Of a stretch of 64,000 nucleotides of DNA, positions 21,301-30,700 are shown piece by piece. Both the position numbers and the translations under genes were made by a program. The stretch spans positions 186,001-250,000 of the forward strand of contig NZ_BCSV01000003.1 in the NCBI RefSeq assembly GCF_001571045.1. Reading direction: 5' to 3'. Within the stretch, counting starts at the first letter, position 1, and each line of letters begins with the position of its first letter. The notes beneath the pieces are model-generated. The model did not search any database, was not told where the DNA came from, and worked only from the letters and a program-made list of their open reading frames with translations. The DNA is from Curtobacterium ammoniigenes NBRC 101786 (lineage in GTDB: Bacteria > Actinomycetota > Actinomycetes > Actinomycetales > Microbacteriaceae).

Positions 21301-22893
21301 GAGCGGCGGGTTGGTCACCTGCGCGAACTGCTGTGTGAAGTAGTCGAACAGGAGGCGCGGTCGCTTCGACAGCACCGCGATCGGCGTGTCCGATCCCATC
21401 GCTCCGAGCGGTTCGGCACCGGTCTGCGCCATCGGCCGCAGCAGGATGCGCACCTCTTCTTCGGTGTACCCGAAGGCGCGCTGCCGCCGCGTCACGGACG
21501 CGGGCGTGTGCACGATGTGCTCCCGCTCGGGAAGGTCCCGAAGGTGGATCCGGCCGGCCGTGAGCCACTCGGCCCACGGCCCGGACTCGGCGAGCGTGCG
21601 CTTCACCTCGTCGTCTTCGATGATCCGACCGGCTTCGGTGTCGACGAGGAACATCCGGCCTGGACGGAGGCGTCCCTTGCGCACCACGCGAGACGCCGGG
21701 ATGTCGATGACACCGGTCTCGCTGGCGAGCACGACGAGCCCTTCGTCGGTGACGAGGAACCGGCCCGGTCGGAGCCCGTTGCGGTCGAGTGTCGCGCCGA
21801 CGAGCGAGCCGTCGGTGAAGGTGACTGCCGCGGGGCCATCCCACGGTTCCATGAGCATCGAATGGAACTCGTAGAACGCCCTGAGGTCCGGGGCCATGCC
21901 GGTTTGGTTCTCCCACGCTTCCGGCACCATCATCGACACCGCGTGGGGCAGGCTGCGGCCCGTCAATGCCAGCAGCTCGAGCACCTCGTCGAAGGATGCT
22001 GAGTCGCTGGCGCCGGGGCTGACGATGGGAAGCAGCGGCGCCATGTCGCCGAGCAGCGTGCTCTCGAGCTGTGACTGACGCGCCCGCATCCAGTTCCGGT
22101 TGCCGCGCACGGTGTTGATCTCGCCGTTGTGGGCGAGCATGCGGAAGGGTTGTGCGAGCGGCCACGACGGGAAGGTGTTCGTGGAGTAGCGCGAATGCAC
22201 GATCGCGAGCTTGGACGTGAATCGCTCATCGCTGAGGTCTGGGTAGAACGGCTCCAGTTGCAGCGTCGTGACCATGCCCTTGTAGACGATCGTGCGGCTC
22301 GACAGCGACATGAAGTAGAGGTCGGCGCCGTGCTCGACGCGCTTGCGGAGCCGGAACGTCTGCCGGTCGAGCTCGATCCCGGACCGTGGAGCACCCGACT
22401 CGTCGTGCCGGGTGCTCATCACGAACAGCTGCTCGAACGCGGGCATCGCCGCCCGTGCCAAGTTGCCGAGCACATCCGGGCGGACGGGAACCTCGCGCCA
22501 GCCGAGGATCCGGAGCCCCTCCTCCGTTGCGATGGCTTCGACAGCGGCCTTCGCCGCAGCTCGATCGTCGACGTCCACGGGGAGGTAGGCGGTCCCCGCC
22601 GCATACTGACCAGGCGCGGGCAGTTCGAACGGCACCACCGCACGGAAGAACGCGTCCGGCACCTGGCAGAGAATGCCGGCGCCGTCACCAGTGCCGGCGT
22701 CGGAGCCGACAGCACCGCGGTGCTCCAGATTGCGGAGCGCGCCGAGCGCGCCGTCTACGATGTCGTGGCCCGGAGTGCCGCGCAGCGTCGCGACCATTGC
22801 GAGCCCGCACGCATCTTTCTCGTGCTCAGGGTCGTAGGCGCCGACCGCGGCGGGCGTCGCACTGAAGCGCTGGTGTGGTGGCAGGAGCGCCAT
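18316..22893 (-). CDS. gltB: Glutamate synthase (NADPH) large subunit
   Basis: Makes two glutamates from glutamine and 2-oxoglutarate. The 1525-residue precursor has a class II glutaminase domain whose catalytic cysteine is C29 ([13 protein letters not shown]), exposed after removal of a 28-residue propeptide. Then come a central domain, the FMN-binding synthase domain ([27 protein letters not shown]), the 3Fe-4S cysteines [12 protein letters not shown], and the C-terminal beta-helix with GGSIIVRP and GMSGGTAYV repeats. ATG at 22893 is chosen over GTG at 22908 because GAGGA lies at a suitable distance. A structured leader precedes it. Confidence 0.97.
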
Positions 22894-22945
22894 GGGGACC
22901 GTCCTCACGAAGAGTGGAACAGGGACAGCGATGGTCCGGTGGGGC

Positions 22946-23009
22946 GTTCCGGGAACCGGAACTGGAGCTCATGCACGGCGGCCAGCCCAGATATGCACTG
23001 GCCGTGTGC
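22946..23009 (-). promoter_or_regulatory. Structured leader upstream of gltB (two hairpins)
   Basis: The 196 bp gap between lgt and gltB contains two inverted repeats on the gltB strand. The upstream one has GCAC (23006-23009) pairing with GTGC (22973-22976), a small asymmetric internal loop, then GGCCAG (22998-23003) pairing with CTGGCC (22980-22985) around a 12-nt apical loop. The downstream one is a perfect 7 bp stem, GTTCCGG with CCGGAAC, at 22946-22962 with a three-base loop, ending about 50 nt before the start codon. I do not recognise a known riboswitch class. It could be an lgt terminator, a protein-binding leader or an attenuator; the rest of the gap shows nothing clear. Confidence 0.45.
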
Positions 23010-23089
23010 GCGGTGCCGTGCCGCTTGTGGCGTCACGAGGCGAGGTGGTTCGGATGTGGGGAGAGGCGCCGGAGGGACCGCGTGCCTCG

Positions 23090-24088
23090 TCAACTCCGAT
23101 CGGCAGCGGCGGCGACCGGCTCCGACTCGGCGTCGACGATGGGGTCGTCCTCGTCGTCGTGCTCCGAGTAGGTGTCGTCCGATACTACATGGAGGCGCGA
23201 CGCGGGCAGCTTGCCCGGGAGGTACGCGTCCGGCTCGGGCCCACGGTGCCGACGATGCTGCACGGCGAACACGACCAGTCCGACGATGATCGCGACCCAC
23301 CCGGCCCAAACGGTGAGCCGAACGCCGAACAGCGTCGGTGCGGCGTCGACGCGGATCGAGTCGAGAACCACGCGCGCGATGCCGTACCACACGAGGTAGA
23401 GCGCGAGGAGTCGACCCCACTGGAGGCGGAACCGCCGATCGAGCGCGACGAGGAGTGCGACGCCGACGAGATCCCAGATGATCTCCCAGAGGAACGTCGG
23501 CTCGAAGAGGGTTCCGGCCGGCAGGCCCTTCGGGTAGGCCGGGTTTGTGGACTCGATCTGCAAGCCCCACCACGCGCTCGTCGGCGCGCCGAAGACGCTG
23601 TGATTGAACCAATCGCCGAGACGGCCGAAGGCTTGCGCAAGGAGGAAGCCCGGTGCGAGCGCATCGACGAACGTCGTGAACCTGAGGCCCAACTGTCGAC
23701 ACGCGGCCCATGCGCCGATGGCGCCGAGGAGCAGGCCGCCGAAGATGGACAGGCCGCCGTCCCAGATGGCGAGGACCGACGCAGGGTTGTGGCCGGCGCC
23801 GAAATAGTCGCCGAGGTGCGCGAGCACGAACCAGATGCGGGCGCCGATGACACCGAGCGGAACCGCCCAGATCGCAATGTCGACGATGACCCATGGCTCG
23901 GCACCGCGGCGCGCCAACCGCACATTCGTGAGCACCACCGCGGCGATGATGCCGAGCAGGATGCACACGGCGTAGGACTGGATGCGGAAGTCGAATGGCA
24001 GCGACCAGCCGAACGCGGAGTTCAGCCAGCTGGTGACATCGGCGTACTGCCACGCGGCGCTCGGGCTCGGAATGCTCAGGAGAGGCAT
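23090..24088 (-). CDS. lgt: Prolipoprotein diacylglyceryl transferase (Lgt), divergent signature
   Basis: Lgt transfers diacylglycerol from phosphatidylglycerol to the lipobox cysteine of prelipoproteins in the cytoplasmic membrane. This 332-residue protein has the multi-helix pattern, family length and an acidic cytoplasmic tail common in actinobacteria. The signature reads GRLGDWFNHSVFG (residues 155-167), with Asp159 and Ser164 where E. coli has Asn146 and Glu151. FEPTFLWE (195-202) replaces the usual HPxxLYE, and the last motif reads ARVVLDSIR, with Asp for Glu243. The arginines corresponding to R143 and R239 are retained. Start ATG 24088. It follows trpA by 60 bp, a common actinobacterial order, so it is probably the main Lgt despite these changes. 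Confidence 0.9.
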   Translation of the reverse strand: MPLLSIPSPSAAWQYADVTSWLNSAFGWSLPFDFRIQSYAVCILLGIIAAVVLTNVRLARRGAEPWVIVDIAIWAVPLGVIGARIWFVLAHLGDYFGAGHNPASVLAIWDGGLSIFGGLLLGAIGAWAACRQLGLRFTTFVDALAPGFLLAQAFGRLGDWFNHSVFGAPTSAWWGLQIESTNPAYPKGLPAGTLFEPTFLWEIIWDLVGVALLVALDRRFRLQWGRLLALYLVWYGIARVVLDSIRVDAAPTLFGVRLTVWAGWVAIIVGLVVFAVQHRRHRGPEPDAYLPGKLPASRLHVVSDDTYSEHDDEDDPIVDAESEPVAAAADRS

Positions 24089-24148
24089 GGGTGGGCTTTC
24101 GTCATGCTGGGCAGGGAGGCGCGGGCAACGGACGCCGTGACGTCTCGC

Positions 24149-24940
24149 TCAGTGCGCATCAACGATAGCGCCCCGGGTGAGCTCCGCGGCGCGCGCGCCG
24201 GCGCCGCTGACACCGTCGTCCGCGAGCGCGCGAACAAAGGCGGACCCGATGATCGCACCGTCCGCGTACCGCAGGATCTCCGTCACCTGCTCGGCCGTCG
24301 AGATGCCGAGACCGACGCACGCGCGCGCAGCGCCCGCGTTGCGGAGGCGGTCGACGACGTTCCGGGCCGCGGCATCGACGCCCGAGCGCGCTCCGGTGAC
24401 GCCCATCGTGGAGACCGCGTACACGAAGCCGCGACTGCTGGCGACGGCGCGCCGCATTCGTACGTCGGTCGACGACGGCGCGGCGAGGAAGACGCGGTCC
24501 GCTCCCGTGCGCTCCGACGCATCGATCCATGCGGCGGCCTCATCGGGGACGAGATCCGGCGTGATGAGGCCGGCGCCACCGGCGGCCCGGAGATCGTCGG
24601 CGAATCGATCGACGCCGTACCGAAGCACCGGATTCCAATAGGTCATCACCAGGACAGGAACTCCGGCGCGCTCGGTGATCGCGTGGACTGCGTCGAACAC
24701 CTGGGGAATGCGGAACCCGCCCGCAAGGCTCGTCTCGGTGGCACGTTGGATCACGGGGCCGTCCATGACCGGATCGGAGTACGGGAGCCCGAGTTCGATC
24801 GCGTCGACGCCGTTCTCGGCCAGGGCGACCGCGGCGTCGACTCCGGTCTGCAGGTCGGGGAAGCCCGCCGGCAGATAGCCGATGACCGCTCCGTTCCGCT
24901 CGGCGTTCGCCCGGTCGATGACCGCGCCGACGCCGCTCAC
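24149..24940 (-). CDS. trpA: Tryptophan synthase alpha chain
   Basis: Cleaves indole-3-glycerol phosphate to indole and glyceraldehyde 3-phosphate, passing indole to TrpB. 263 residues. The N-terminal [13 protein letters not shown] carries a family-typical substrate loop; the catalytic Asp is in [29 protein letters not shown] and [10 protein letters not shown] form the phosphate-binding part. GTG start at 24940 overlaps the trpB stop by 4 bases (GTGA), giving coupled synthesis of the two subunits. Confidence 0.97.
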   Translation of the reverse strand: MSGVGAVIDRANAERNGAVIGYLPAGFPDLQTGVDAAVALAENGVDAIELGLPYSDPVMDGPVIQRATETSLAGGFRIPQVFDAVHAITERAGVPVLVMTYWNPVLRYGVDRFADDLRAAGGAGLITPDLVPDEAAAWIDASERTGADRVFLAAPSSTDVRMRRAVASSRGFVYAVSTMGVTGARSGVDAAARNVVDRLRNAGAARACVGLGISTAEQVTEILRYADGAIIGSAFVRALADDGVSGAGARAAELTRGAIVDAH

Positions 24941-26151
24941 AGCTGGACCGCCCCGTCGTCGAGGATGCCGAAGAACCGGCTCGCTGTCGCGACATCCTTA
25001 TCGCCGCGCCCGGAGAGGGAGACGAGCACGAGCCCGTCCGGTCCGAGCTGCCGACCAAGCCGGAGTGCGCCCGCGAGTGCGTGCGCCGATTCGATCGCAG
25101 GAATGATTCCTTCGGTCCGGCTCAGCAGGCGGAACGCATCCATCGCCTCCTGGTCGGTCACCGGCTCGTAGGTCGCTCGCCCCACCGATGCGAGGTACGC
25201 ATGCTCGGGACCGACGCTCGGGTAGTCGAGGCCCGCGGAGACGCTGTGACTCTCGATGGTCTGGCCGTCCTCGTCCTGCATGAGGTACGACATGGCACCG
25301 TGGAGCACGCCGGTGCGGCCGAGCGTGATGCTCGCTGCATGCTTGCCAGTGCTCACGCCCTCTCCCCCGGCCTCGTACCCGTACAGCGCCACCTCGGGGT
25401 CGTCGAGGAAGGCCTCGAAGATCCCCATCGCGTTCGATCCGCCACCGACGCAGGCCGCGATCGCGTTCGGGAGGCGCCCATAGCGTTCCAGGACCTGCGC
25501 GCGCGCCTCGATGCCGATCACCTTATGGAACTCGCGGACCATTTCCGGGAAGGGATGCGGGCCCGCGACCGTGCCGAGCAGATAGTGCGTCGAATCGACA
25601 TTCGCGACCCAGTCGCGGAGCGCCTCGTTGATCGCGTCCTTCAGCGTTCGTGAGCCGGTCTGCACGGGGACGACCTCGGCTCCGAGCAGTCGCATCCGGG
25701 CGACGTTGAGCGCCTGCCGTTCGGTGTCCACCGCGCCCATGTACACCACGCACTCCATGCCGAAGAGGGCGGCCGCGGTTGCCGTTGCGACGCCGTGCTG
25801 CCCGGCTCCGGTCTCGGCGATCAGGCGCGTCTTGCCGAGCCGACGAGCGACGAGCGCCTGCCCGAGCACGTTGTTGATCTTGTGCGAACCGGTGTGATTG
25901 AGATCCTCGCGCTTGAGGACGACCGTCGCTCCTCCAGCGTGCTGTGCGAACCGCGGCACCTCGGTGATGATCGAGGGCCGTCCGGTGTAGTCGCGCTGCA
26001 GTGCGTCGAGCTCTGCATGAAACGTCGGGTCTGCCCATGCCTCGCGGAACGCTGCCTCGAGTTCGTCGAGCGCGAGGATCAGCGATTCCGGCACGAACCG
26101 CCCGCCGAACTCACCGAAGTATGGGCCGTGAAGGTCACGGAAGGTGGTCAC
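24937..26151 (-). CDS. trpB: Tryptophan synthase beta chain
   Basis: PLP enzyme that condenses indole with serine to tryptophan. 404 residues, typical of TrpB1. N-terminal [14 protein letters not shown], the PLP lysine in [15 protein letters not shown], the catalytic glutamate region [13 protein letters not shown], and the phosphate-binding [10 protein letters not shown] are all intact. GTG start at 26151. It lies 61 bp downstream of trpC and overlaps trpA. Confidence 0.98.
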   Translation of the reverse strand: MTTFRDLHGPYFGEFGGRFVPESLILALDELEAAFREAWADPTFHAELDALQRDYTGRPSIITEVPRFAQHAGGATVVLKREDLNHTGSHKINNVLGQALVARRLGKTRLIAETGAGQHGVATATAAALFGMECVVYMGAVDTERQALNVARMRLLGAEVVPVQTGSRTLKDAINEALRDWVANVDSTHYLLGTVAGPHPFPEMVREFHKVIGIEARAQVLERYGRLPNAIAACVGGGSNAMGIFEAFLDDPEVALYGYEAGGEGVSTGKHAASITLGRTGVLHGAMSYLMQDEDGQTIESHSVSAGLDYPSVGPEHAYLASVGRATYEPVTDQEAMDAFRLLSRTEGIIPAIESAHALAGALRLGRQLGPDGLVLVSLSGRGDKDVATASRFFGILDDGAVQL

Positions 26152-26212
26152 AACAGCCTCTTTCCTTGCACGTCATCGCGGTCGCGATACAGCGATGCGC
26201 TGGCGCAGTGCG

Positions 26213-26995
26213 TCATGCGTCGATGAACGACGCCAGTGTGGTCGCAGGGTCGGAACCGGTGACGAGCGCCTCGCCCACGAGGACAGCGTCGGCGCCGGCG
26301 TCCCGGTAGTGCCGGACATCAGCGGGCCCCGCGACTGCGGACTCGGCGACACGGACGACGCCGTCAGGGATTCGGTCGACCAGGGCGCCGAATCGGTCGC
26401 GGTCGAGACTGAAGTCGCGGAGGTCGCGGGCGTTGATACCGAGGATCCGCGCGCCGGCGTCGACGCCACGCGCGACCTCCGTCGCATCGTGGGCCTCCAC
26501 CAGCACGCGCATCCCAAGCTGCTCGGCGAGCTGGTGCAGGGCGATCAGCGCGGACTGCTCGAGCGCGGCCACGATCAACAGGATCACGTCCGCTCCGGCT
26601 GCACGTGCCTCGATCACCTGGTACGGATCCGCTATGAAGTCCTTGCGCAGGACCGGCAGAGTCACGCGCTCTTTCACAGCCGTCAGGTCGGCCAGCGAGC
26701 CGAGGAACCGGCGCCCCTCGGTGAGGACGCTGATCACCGAGGCGCCCCCGCGCTCGTAGTCCGCGGCGAGCGACGCTGGGTCCGCGATCGTCGCCATCGA
26801 GCCCCGGGAGGGGCTCGCTCGCTTCACCTCGGCGATGATGTGCACGTGGTCCCGCGGCTGGAGTAGGTCCAGCGCATCGAGCGGCGGAGTGACCTGGTCG
26901 AGCTTCCGTTCGAGATCCGCGAGTGGGGTCTGAGCGCGTCGCGACGCTGCATCCGAGAGCGCCCCGGCGACGAGCTCTGCGAGGACGTTCTCCAC
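26213..26995 (-). CDS. trpC: Indole-3-glycerol phosphate synthase
   Basis: Closes the indole ring in tryptophan synthesis. About 260 residues from the GTG at 26995 (VENVLAELVAGALSD), chosen because family members start at this sequence and because the gene before it stops only 4 bp upstream; longer starts would overlap that gene. Motifs: IIAEVKRASPSRG with the catalytic Glu and Lys, VLRKDFIADPYQ, and LGINARDLRDFSLD. It is a monofunctional TrpC; no TrpF is attached, consistent with actinobacteria that use HisA/PriA for that step. Confidence 0.96.
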   Translation of the reverse strand: MENVLAELVAGALSDAASRRAQTPLADLERKLDQVTPPLDALDLLQPRDHVHIIAEVKRASPSRGSMATIADPASLAADYERGGASVISVLTEGRRFLGSLADLTAVKERVTLPVLRKDFIADPYQVIEARAAGADVILLIVAALEQSALIALHQLAEQLGMRVLVEAHDATEVARGVDAGARILGINARDLRDFSLDRDRFGALVDRIPDGVVRVAESAVAGPADVRHYRDAGADAVLVGEALVTGSDPATTLASFIDA

Positions 26996-26999
26996 GGGG

Positions 27000-27236
27000 C
27001 TACTCGTGGGAGCGCGGGACGTACTTCGGGCCATTGACCCCGTAGCCGGCCCGGGCCATCACGGCGCCGACGATGAGGCCGACGATGAGCAGACCGAACG
27101 ACGCCCACACGGCCCAGGCGATGCTGAACCAGAAGCAGATGGTCCCGATGATGAACGCCAGCAGCATGATCGCGACGGCGGTCCATGCGGCGGGCGAGTG
27201 GCCTTCGCCGAGTTCTCCGGGCTCAGTGTTGCTCAC
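27000..27236 (-). CDS. Small trp-operon membrane protein (HGxxPAAW / DUF6704-like)
   Basis: A 78-residue protein with two predicted transmembrane helices (about residues 18-36 and 42-62). The first is preceded by the phrase GEGHSPAAWTAV, matching the HGxxPAAW-type motif of small actinobacterial proteins encoded next to trpC. The C-terminus is YGVNGPKYVPRSHE, also typical. It is embedded in the trp operon, overlapping the previous gene by 14 bp and ending 4 bp before trpC. Function unknown; its conserved position suggests a link to tryptophan synthesis or transport, but nothing in the sequence shows a mechanism. Confidence 0.8.
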   Translation of the reverse strand: MSNTEPGELGEGHSPAAWTAVAIMLLAFIIGTICFWFSIAWAVWASFGLLIVGLIVGAVMARAGYGVNGPKYVPRSHE

Positions 27237-27945
27237 GGTGCTCCTTGTCGTCCGTTGCGCTCGATCGTTCCTGGCGCGCGGTCAAGCCTACCCGGTGCGA
27301 CCGACTCGCCTCGGCACGCGCCGCAGCCAGCTCGACGCCGGTCGGGGCTGTCTCGGATGTGGGATCGATGCCGGAGCTCAGTTCATCCCAGTCGGCGACA
27401 GCATCGCGCGCCGCACTCGGTGTTGCGGCCGCTGGGGCCGCCTGCGCCCCGTACTTCCGGCTCGGGCCCGGCCAGCGTCGCTGGACGACGAGAACGACGA
27501 TGCCGAGCGCGGCAGCCAGCACCCCGCCCACGATCCCGACCCACGGCCAGATCGCAACCGAGTACCCACCGACGAGGTTCCGGATCCCGGTGATGTCGGT
27601 GACGCCGGTGACCGCGGTCACTGCAGACGCTGACGCGCGGATCGGATCGGCAACGGCCGCGATCCCCTGGACCACGATCGCAATGCCCAGCGCGAGCTGG
27701 ATGACCGCGAGCACGATCCGAACAACGCGTCCGGCGATGGTGAGTGCAAGGAAGAGCGCGAGGCTTGCGAGCGCGAGCGCCGTGTACGACGACACGGCCA
27801 CTGAACCGGATGCCTGCACATGGGTGACGACCGCGCTCGTCGCATGCAGCCGGACCGTGAACCACGTCTGCGTCCAAGACAGCATGACGAGTCCGGCCAC
27901 GACGAGCCCGGCGAGGATCACCATCGGGCGTGACGTGCGCTTCAT
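27223..27945 (-). CDS. Trp biosynthesis-associated membrane protein
   Basis: A 240-residue integral membrane protein of the actinobacterial family found in trp operons. Four predicted helices are visible: about residues 9-25, 53-75, 77-97 and 128-152, with a WTQTWFTV segment after the first, typical of the family. The C-terminal 90 residues are charged and probably cytoplasmic. The start overlaps the trpE stop by 4 bases (ATGA) and the end overlaps the next small gene by 14. Biochemical role unknown; gene context is the only functional clue. Confidence 0.85.
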   Translation of the reverse strand: MKRTSRPMVILAGLVVAGLVMLSWTQTWFTVRLHATSAVVTHVQASGSVAVSSYTALALASLALFLALTIAGRVVRIVLAVIQLALGIAIVVQGIAAVADPIRASASAVTAVTGVTDITGIRNLVGGYSVAIWPWVGIVGGVLAAALGIVVLVVQRRWPGPSRKYGAQAAPAAATPSAARDAVADWDELSSGIDPTSETAPTGVELAAARAEASRSHRVGLTARQERSSATDDKEHREQH

Positions 27946-29516
27946 CGGGACACCCGCCGCATCGCGTTCGCCGTTGCGACAGCGCGGAGCGGTGCAGCAG
28001 CCTTGTTCTGCGCCTCCACGTGCTCGGTGTCGGGATCCGAGTCCGCAACGAGACCGGCCCCGGCCTGCACTCTGGCCACGCCGTCCTGGATCAATGCGGT
28101 CCGGATCGCGATCGCCACATCCGCCGAGCCAGCGAAATCGAAATAGCCCACGACGCCCCCGTACACGCCGCGGCGAGCCGGCTCGAGCGCGTCGATGATC
28201 TCGAGCGCTCTCGGCTTCGGAGCGCCGGACAGCGTGCCCGCCGGGAACGTCGATCGGAACACGTCGAGCGCGGACCGATCGGGGCGTACGGTCCCCTCCA
28301 CGCTGGAAACGAGGTGCATGATGTGGCTGAATCGCTCAACGGTCATGAACTCGGTCACCGAGACCGATCCGGGAAGGCACACCCGTTGCAGATCGTTCCG
28401 CGCGAGGTCGACGAGCATCAGATGCTCGGCCCGTTCCTTCGGGTCGCGGAGCAGTTCGTCCGCGAGCCGGACATCTTCTTCGGGGGTCGCGCCGCGCGGT
28501 CGCGATCCCGCGATCGGGTGTGACATGGCACGACCGTCCTGCACGCGCACAAGCGCCTCTGGCGATGCGCCCACGATCCAGTAGGGCGCACCACCGGTGT
28601 CGACGAGCGACAGAAAATACATGTACGGGCTGGGGTTCAGCGTCCGGAGCACGCGATAGACGTCGATGGCCGGCGCGGTCGCCGGATGGTCGAAGCGCTG
28701 CGAGATGACCACCTGGAACACATCGCCGTCGCGAATGAACTGCTTGCTCCGCTCGATCGCCGCCTTGTACTCGTTCGGCGTCGAGCGCGGGGTGGGCTGC
28801 GGCTCGACGACGTCGAACGCTTCTGCGACGGTGGCGATGCTGGGCACGACGAGATCTGCCTGCATTCGATCCAGCCGACGCTGGGCGTCCGCCCACATCG
28901 CGTCGGATCCGTCGTGCTCGGTCGCCTCCGGATCGGCGAGGACGCTCGCGACGAGCAGCACCATGCCGGTCTGATGGTCCATCGCGGCCAGCTCGGAGAC
29001 GAAGGCCATCGCCTGTCCCGGCACATCGAAGTCAGCCGCCGGCGCGTTCGGAAGCCGCTCGAGCTGACGGACCGTGTCCCAGCCGATGAACCCCACGGTG
29101 CCGCCGACGAGCGGGGGCATGCCCGGAATGCGCGGGGTGGCCCAGCGCTCGTGCAGCCGAGCGAGCACGTCGAGCGGCGCACCGTCGAGCGAGCCGACCG
29201 CCCGCTCTGCCGGAAGGCCGGTGTCGATCCAATCGGCGCGCTCGCCCGTCTGTGTCAGGATCCCGAAGCTCCGAACGCCGATGAATGACCACCGCGACCA
29301 CAGGCCGCCCTGCCCGGCCGATTCGAGCAGGAAGCTGCCAGCACGACCGTCCGCGAGCTTCCGATACACGCCGACAGGAGTCTCACTGTCGGCAAAAAGC
29401 GCGCGAACGACGGGCACGACGCGATGGCCGAGCAACAGATCCTCGAACTCGTCACGAGACGTCGTGTGCGGCCCATCCGGGATCGGACGCCGCGTGGTCG
29501 TGGCCGCCGGGCTCAT
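27942..29516 (-). CDS. trpE: Anthranilate synthase component I
   Basis: Converts chorismate to anthranilate using ammonia from a glutaminase subunit. The 524-residue form starts at ATG 29516 (MSPAATTTRRP), which overlaps the hisI stop in an ATGA. The feedback-inhibition segment SFLLESAGQG near residue 60 contains the LLES motif that binds tryptophan. The chorismate-binding domain has IAGSRPRGATPEED, DLARNDLQRV and GTLSGAPKPRALEII. No trpG or trpD is in the window. The fusion of his and trp genes in one transcript is common in this bacterial group. Confidence 0.97.
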   Translation of the reverse strand: MSPAATTTRRPIPDGPHTTSRDEFEDLLLGHRVVPVVRALFADSETPVGVYRKLADGRAGSFLLESAGQGGLWSRWSFIGVRSFGILTQTGERADWIDTGLPAERAVGSLDGAPLDVLARLHERWATPRIPGMPPLVGGTVGFIGWDTVRQLERLPNAPAADFDVPGQAMAFVSELAAMDHQTGMVLLVASVLADPEATEHDGSDAMWADAQRRLDRMQADLVVPSIATVAEAFDVVEPQPTPRSTPNEYKAAIERSKQFIRDGDVFQVVISQRFDHPATAPAIDVYRVLRTLNPSPYMYFLSLVDTGGAPYWIVGASPEALVRVQDGRAMSHPIAGSRPRGATPEEDVRLADELLRDPKERAEHLMLVDLARNDLQRVCLPGSVSVTEFMTVERFSHIMHLVSSVEGTVRPDRSALDVFRSTFPAGTLSGAPKPRALEIIDALEPARRGVYGGVVGYFDFAGSADVAIAIRTALIQDGVARVQAGAGLVADSDPDTEHVEAQNKAAAPLRAVATANAMRRVSR

Positions 29517-29920
29517 GCTCGATCTCCGTTCGTCGCGGGCGCCGTCCCGAGGACGGGCTCCAGTGGATCGACGTCGAAGCACCGGTGCGCGCCCGTATGG
29601 CATGCAGCCCCGACCTGCTCGACGGTGACGAGCAGCGTGTCGGCGTCGCAATCGAACGCAGCCCCGCGGACGAACTGCGCGTGGCCCGATGTGTCGCCCT
29701 TCCGCCAGTACTCGCGGCGAGAACGCGACCAGAAGGTCACTCGCCCCTCTGTGAGGGTCCGGCGCAACGCCTCCCGATCCATGTAGCCGAGCATGAGAAC
29801 GTCCTTTGACCCGACCTCCTGCACGATTGCCGGGAGCAGACCGTCCGCACCGAAACGCGCTCGCGCGAGCGCCTCGTCCGTCCCGCTCATCGCTGTGTCG
29901 CCGCTCATTGCCTCGCCCAT
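29513..29920 (-). CDS. hisI: Phosphoribosyl-AMP cyclohydrolase
   Basis: Third step of histidine synthesis, opening the adenine ring of PR-AMP with bound metal. 135 residues, monofunctional (no HisE domain attached; hisE is separate). Motifs WSRSRREYWRKGDTSGHAQF and DCDADTLLVTVEQ (metal-binding Asp cluster) and the cysteine pair in GAACHTGAHRCF are intact. Several in-frame ATGs exist; the first, at 29920, is best supported by AGGGGA upstream. Confidence 0.95.
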   Translation of the reverse strand: MGEAMSGDTAMSGTDEALARARFGADGLLPAIVQEVGSKDVLMLGYMDREALRRTLTEGRVTFWSRSRREYWRKGDTSGHAQFVRGAAFDCDADTLLVTVEQVGAACHTGAHRCFDVDPLEPVLGTAPATNGDRA

Positions 29921-29929
29921 GTCGTTCCC

Positions 29930-30691
29930 CTAGCGTACGGCGTGGCCCGCGGAGCGGAGCGCCGCCTTCACGGCCCCGACCGATAGCTCGCCGCGGTGGA
30001 ACACACTCGCGGCCAAGACGGCATCGGCGCCCGCGTCGACAGCAGGCGCGAAATGCTCGAGGCGACCAGCGCCTCCCGATGCGATGACGGGGACGTGCGC
30101 GACGGCACGGATCGCGGCGACGAGCTCGAGGTCGAACCCGTTCTTCGTACCGTCGGCGTCGATGGAATTGACGAGCAGCTCTCCCGCGCCGCGCTCCGTG
30201 GCCTCCTGCGCCCAGACGATGGCGTCGAGATCGGTCTCGGTACGTCCGCCGTGCGTGGTGACCACGAATCCCGACGCGGTGCGCGGGCTCCGCTTGATGT
30301 CGAGGGACAGCACGACAGCCTGTGCGCCGAAACGATCAGCGATCTCGGAGACGAGCGACGGGCGTGCGATTGCCGCGCTGTTGACACCGACCTTGTCCGC
30401 TCCGCACTGCTGCAGGCGGGCCACGTCATCGACGGACCGGACGCCACCGCCGACGGTGAGCGGGACGAATATCTGCTCCGCGGCGCGCACCACCGTGTCG
30501 TTCATCGTCGAGCGTCCTTCGACGGTCGCTGAGACGTCCAGGAACGTGACCTCGTCGGCGCCCTGCTCCGCATATCGCGCGGCGAGCTCGACCGGGTCGC
30601 CGGCATCCTGGAGGTCGAGGAAGTTGACGCCTTTGACGACACGGCCGGCACTGACGTCGAGACACGGGATGACCCGGATGGCGACACTCAT
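29930..30691 (-). CDS. hisF: Imidazole glycerol phosphate synthase cyclase subunit
   Basis: Cyclase half of the HisFH complex that makes imidazole glycerol phosphate and AICAR. 253 residues, a (beta/alpha)8 barrel with the two catalytic aspartates in [17 protein letters not shown] and [15 protein letters not shown]. The glutaminase partner hisH is not in this window. It lies between hisG and hisI with 9 bp spacers on each side. Confidence 0.97.
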   Translation of the reverse strand: MSVAIRVIPCLDVSAGRVVKGVNFLDLQDAGDPVELAARYAEQGADEVTFLDVSATVEGRSTMNDTVVRAAEQIFVPLTVGGGVRSVDDVARLQQCGADKVGVNSAAIARPSLVSEIADRFGAQAVVLSLDIKRSPRTASGFVVTTHGGRTETDLDAIVWAQEATERGAGELLVNSIDADGTKNGFDLELVAAIRAVAHVPVIASGGAGRLEHFAPAVDAGADAVLAASVFHRGELSVGAVKAALRSAGHAVR

Positions 30692-30700
30692 CAGGATCGC

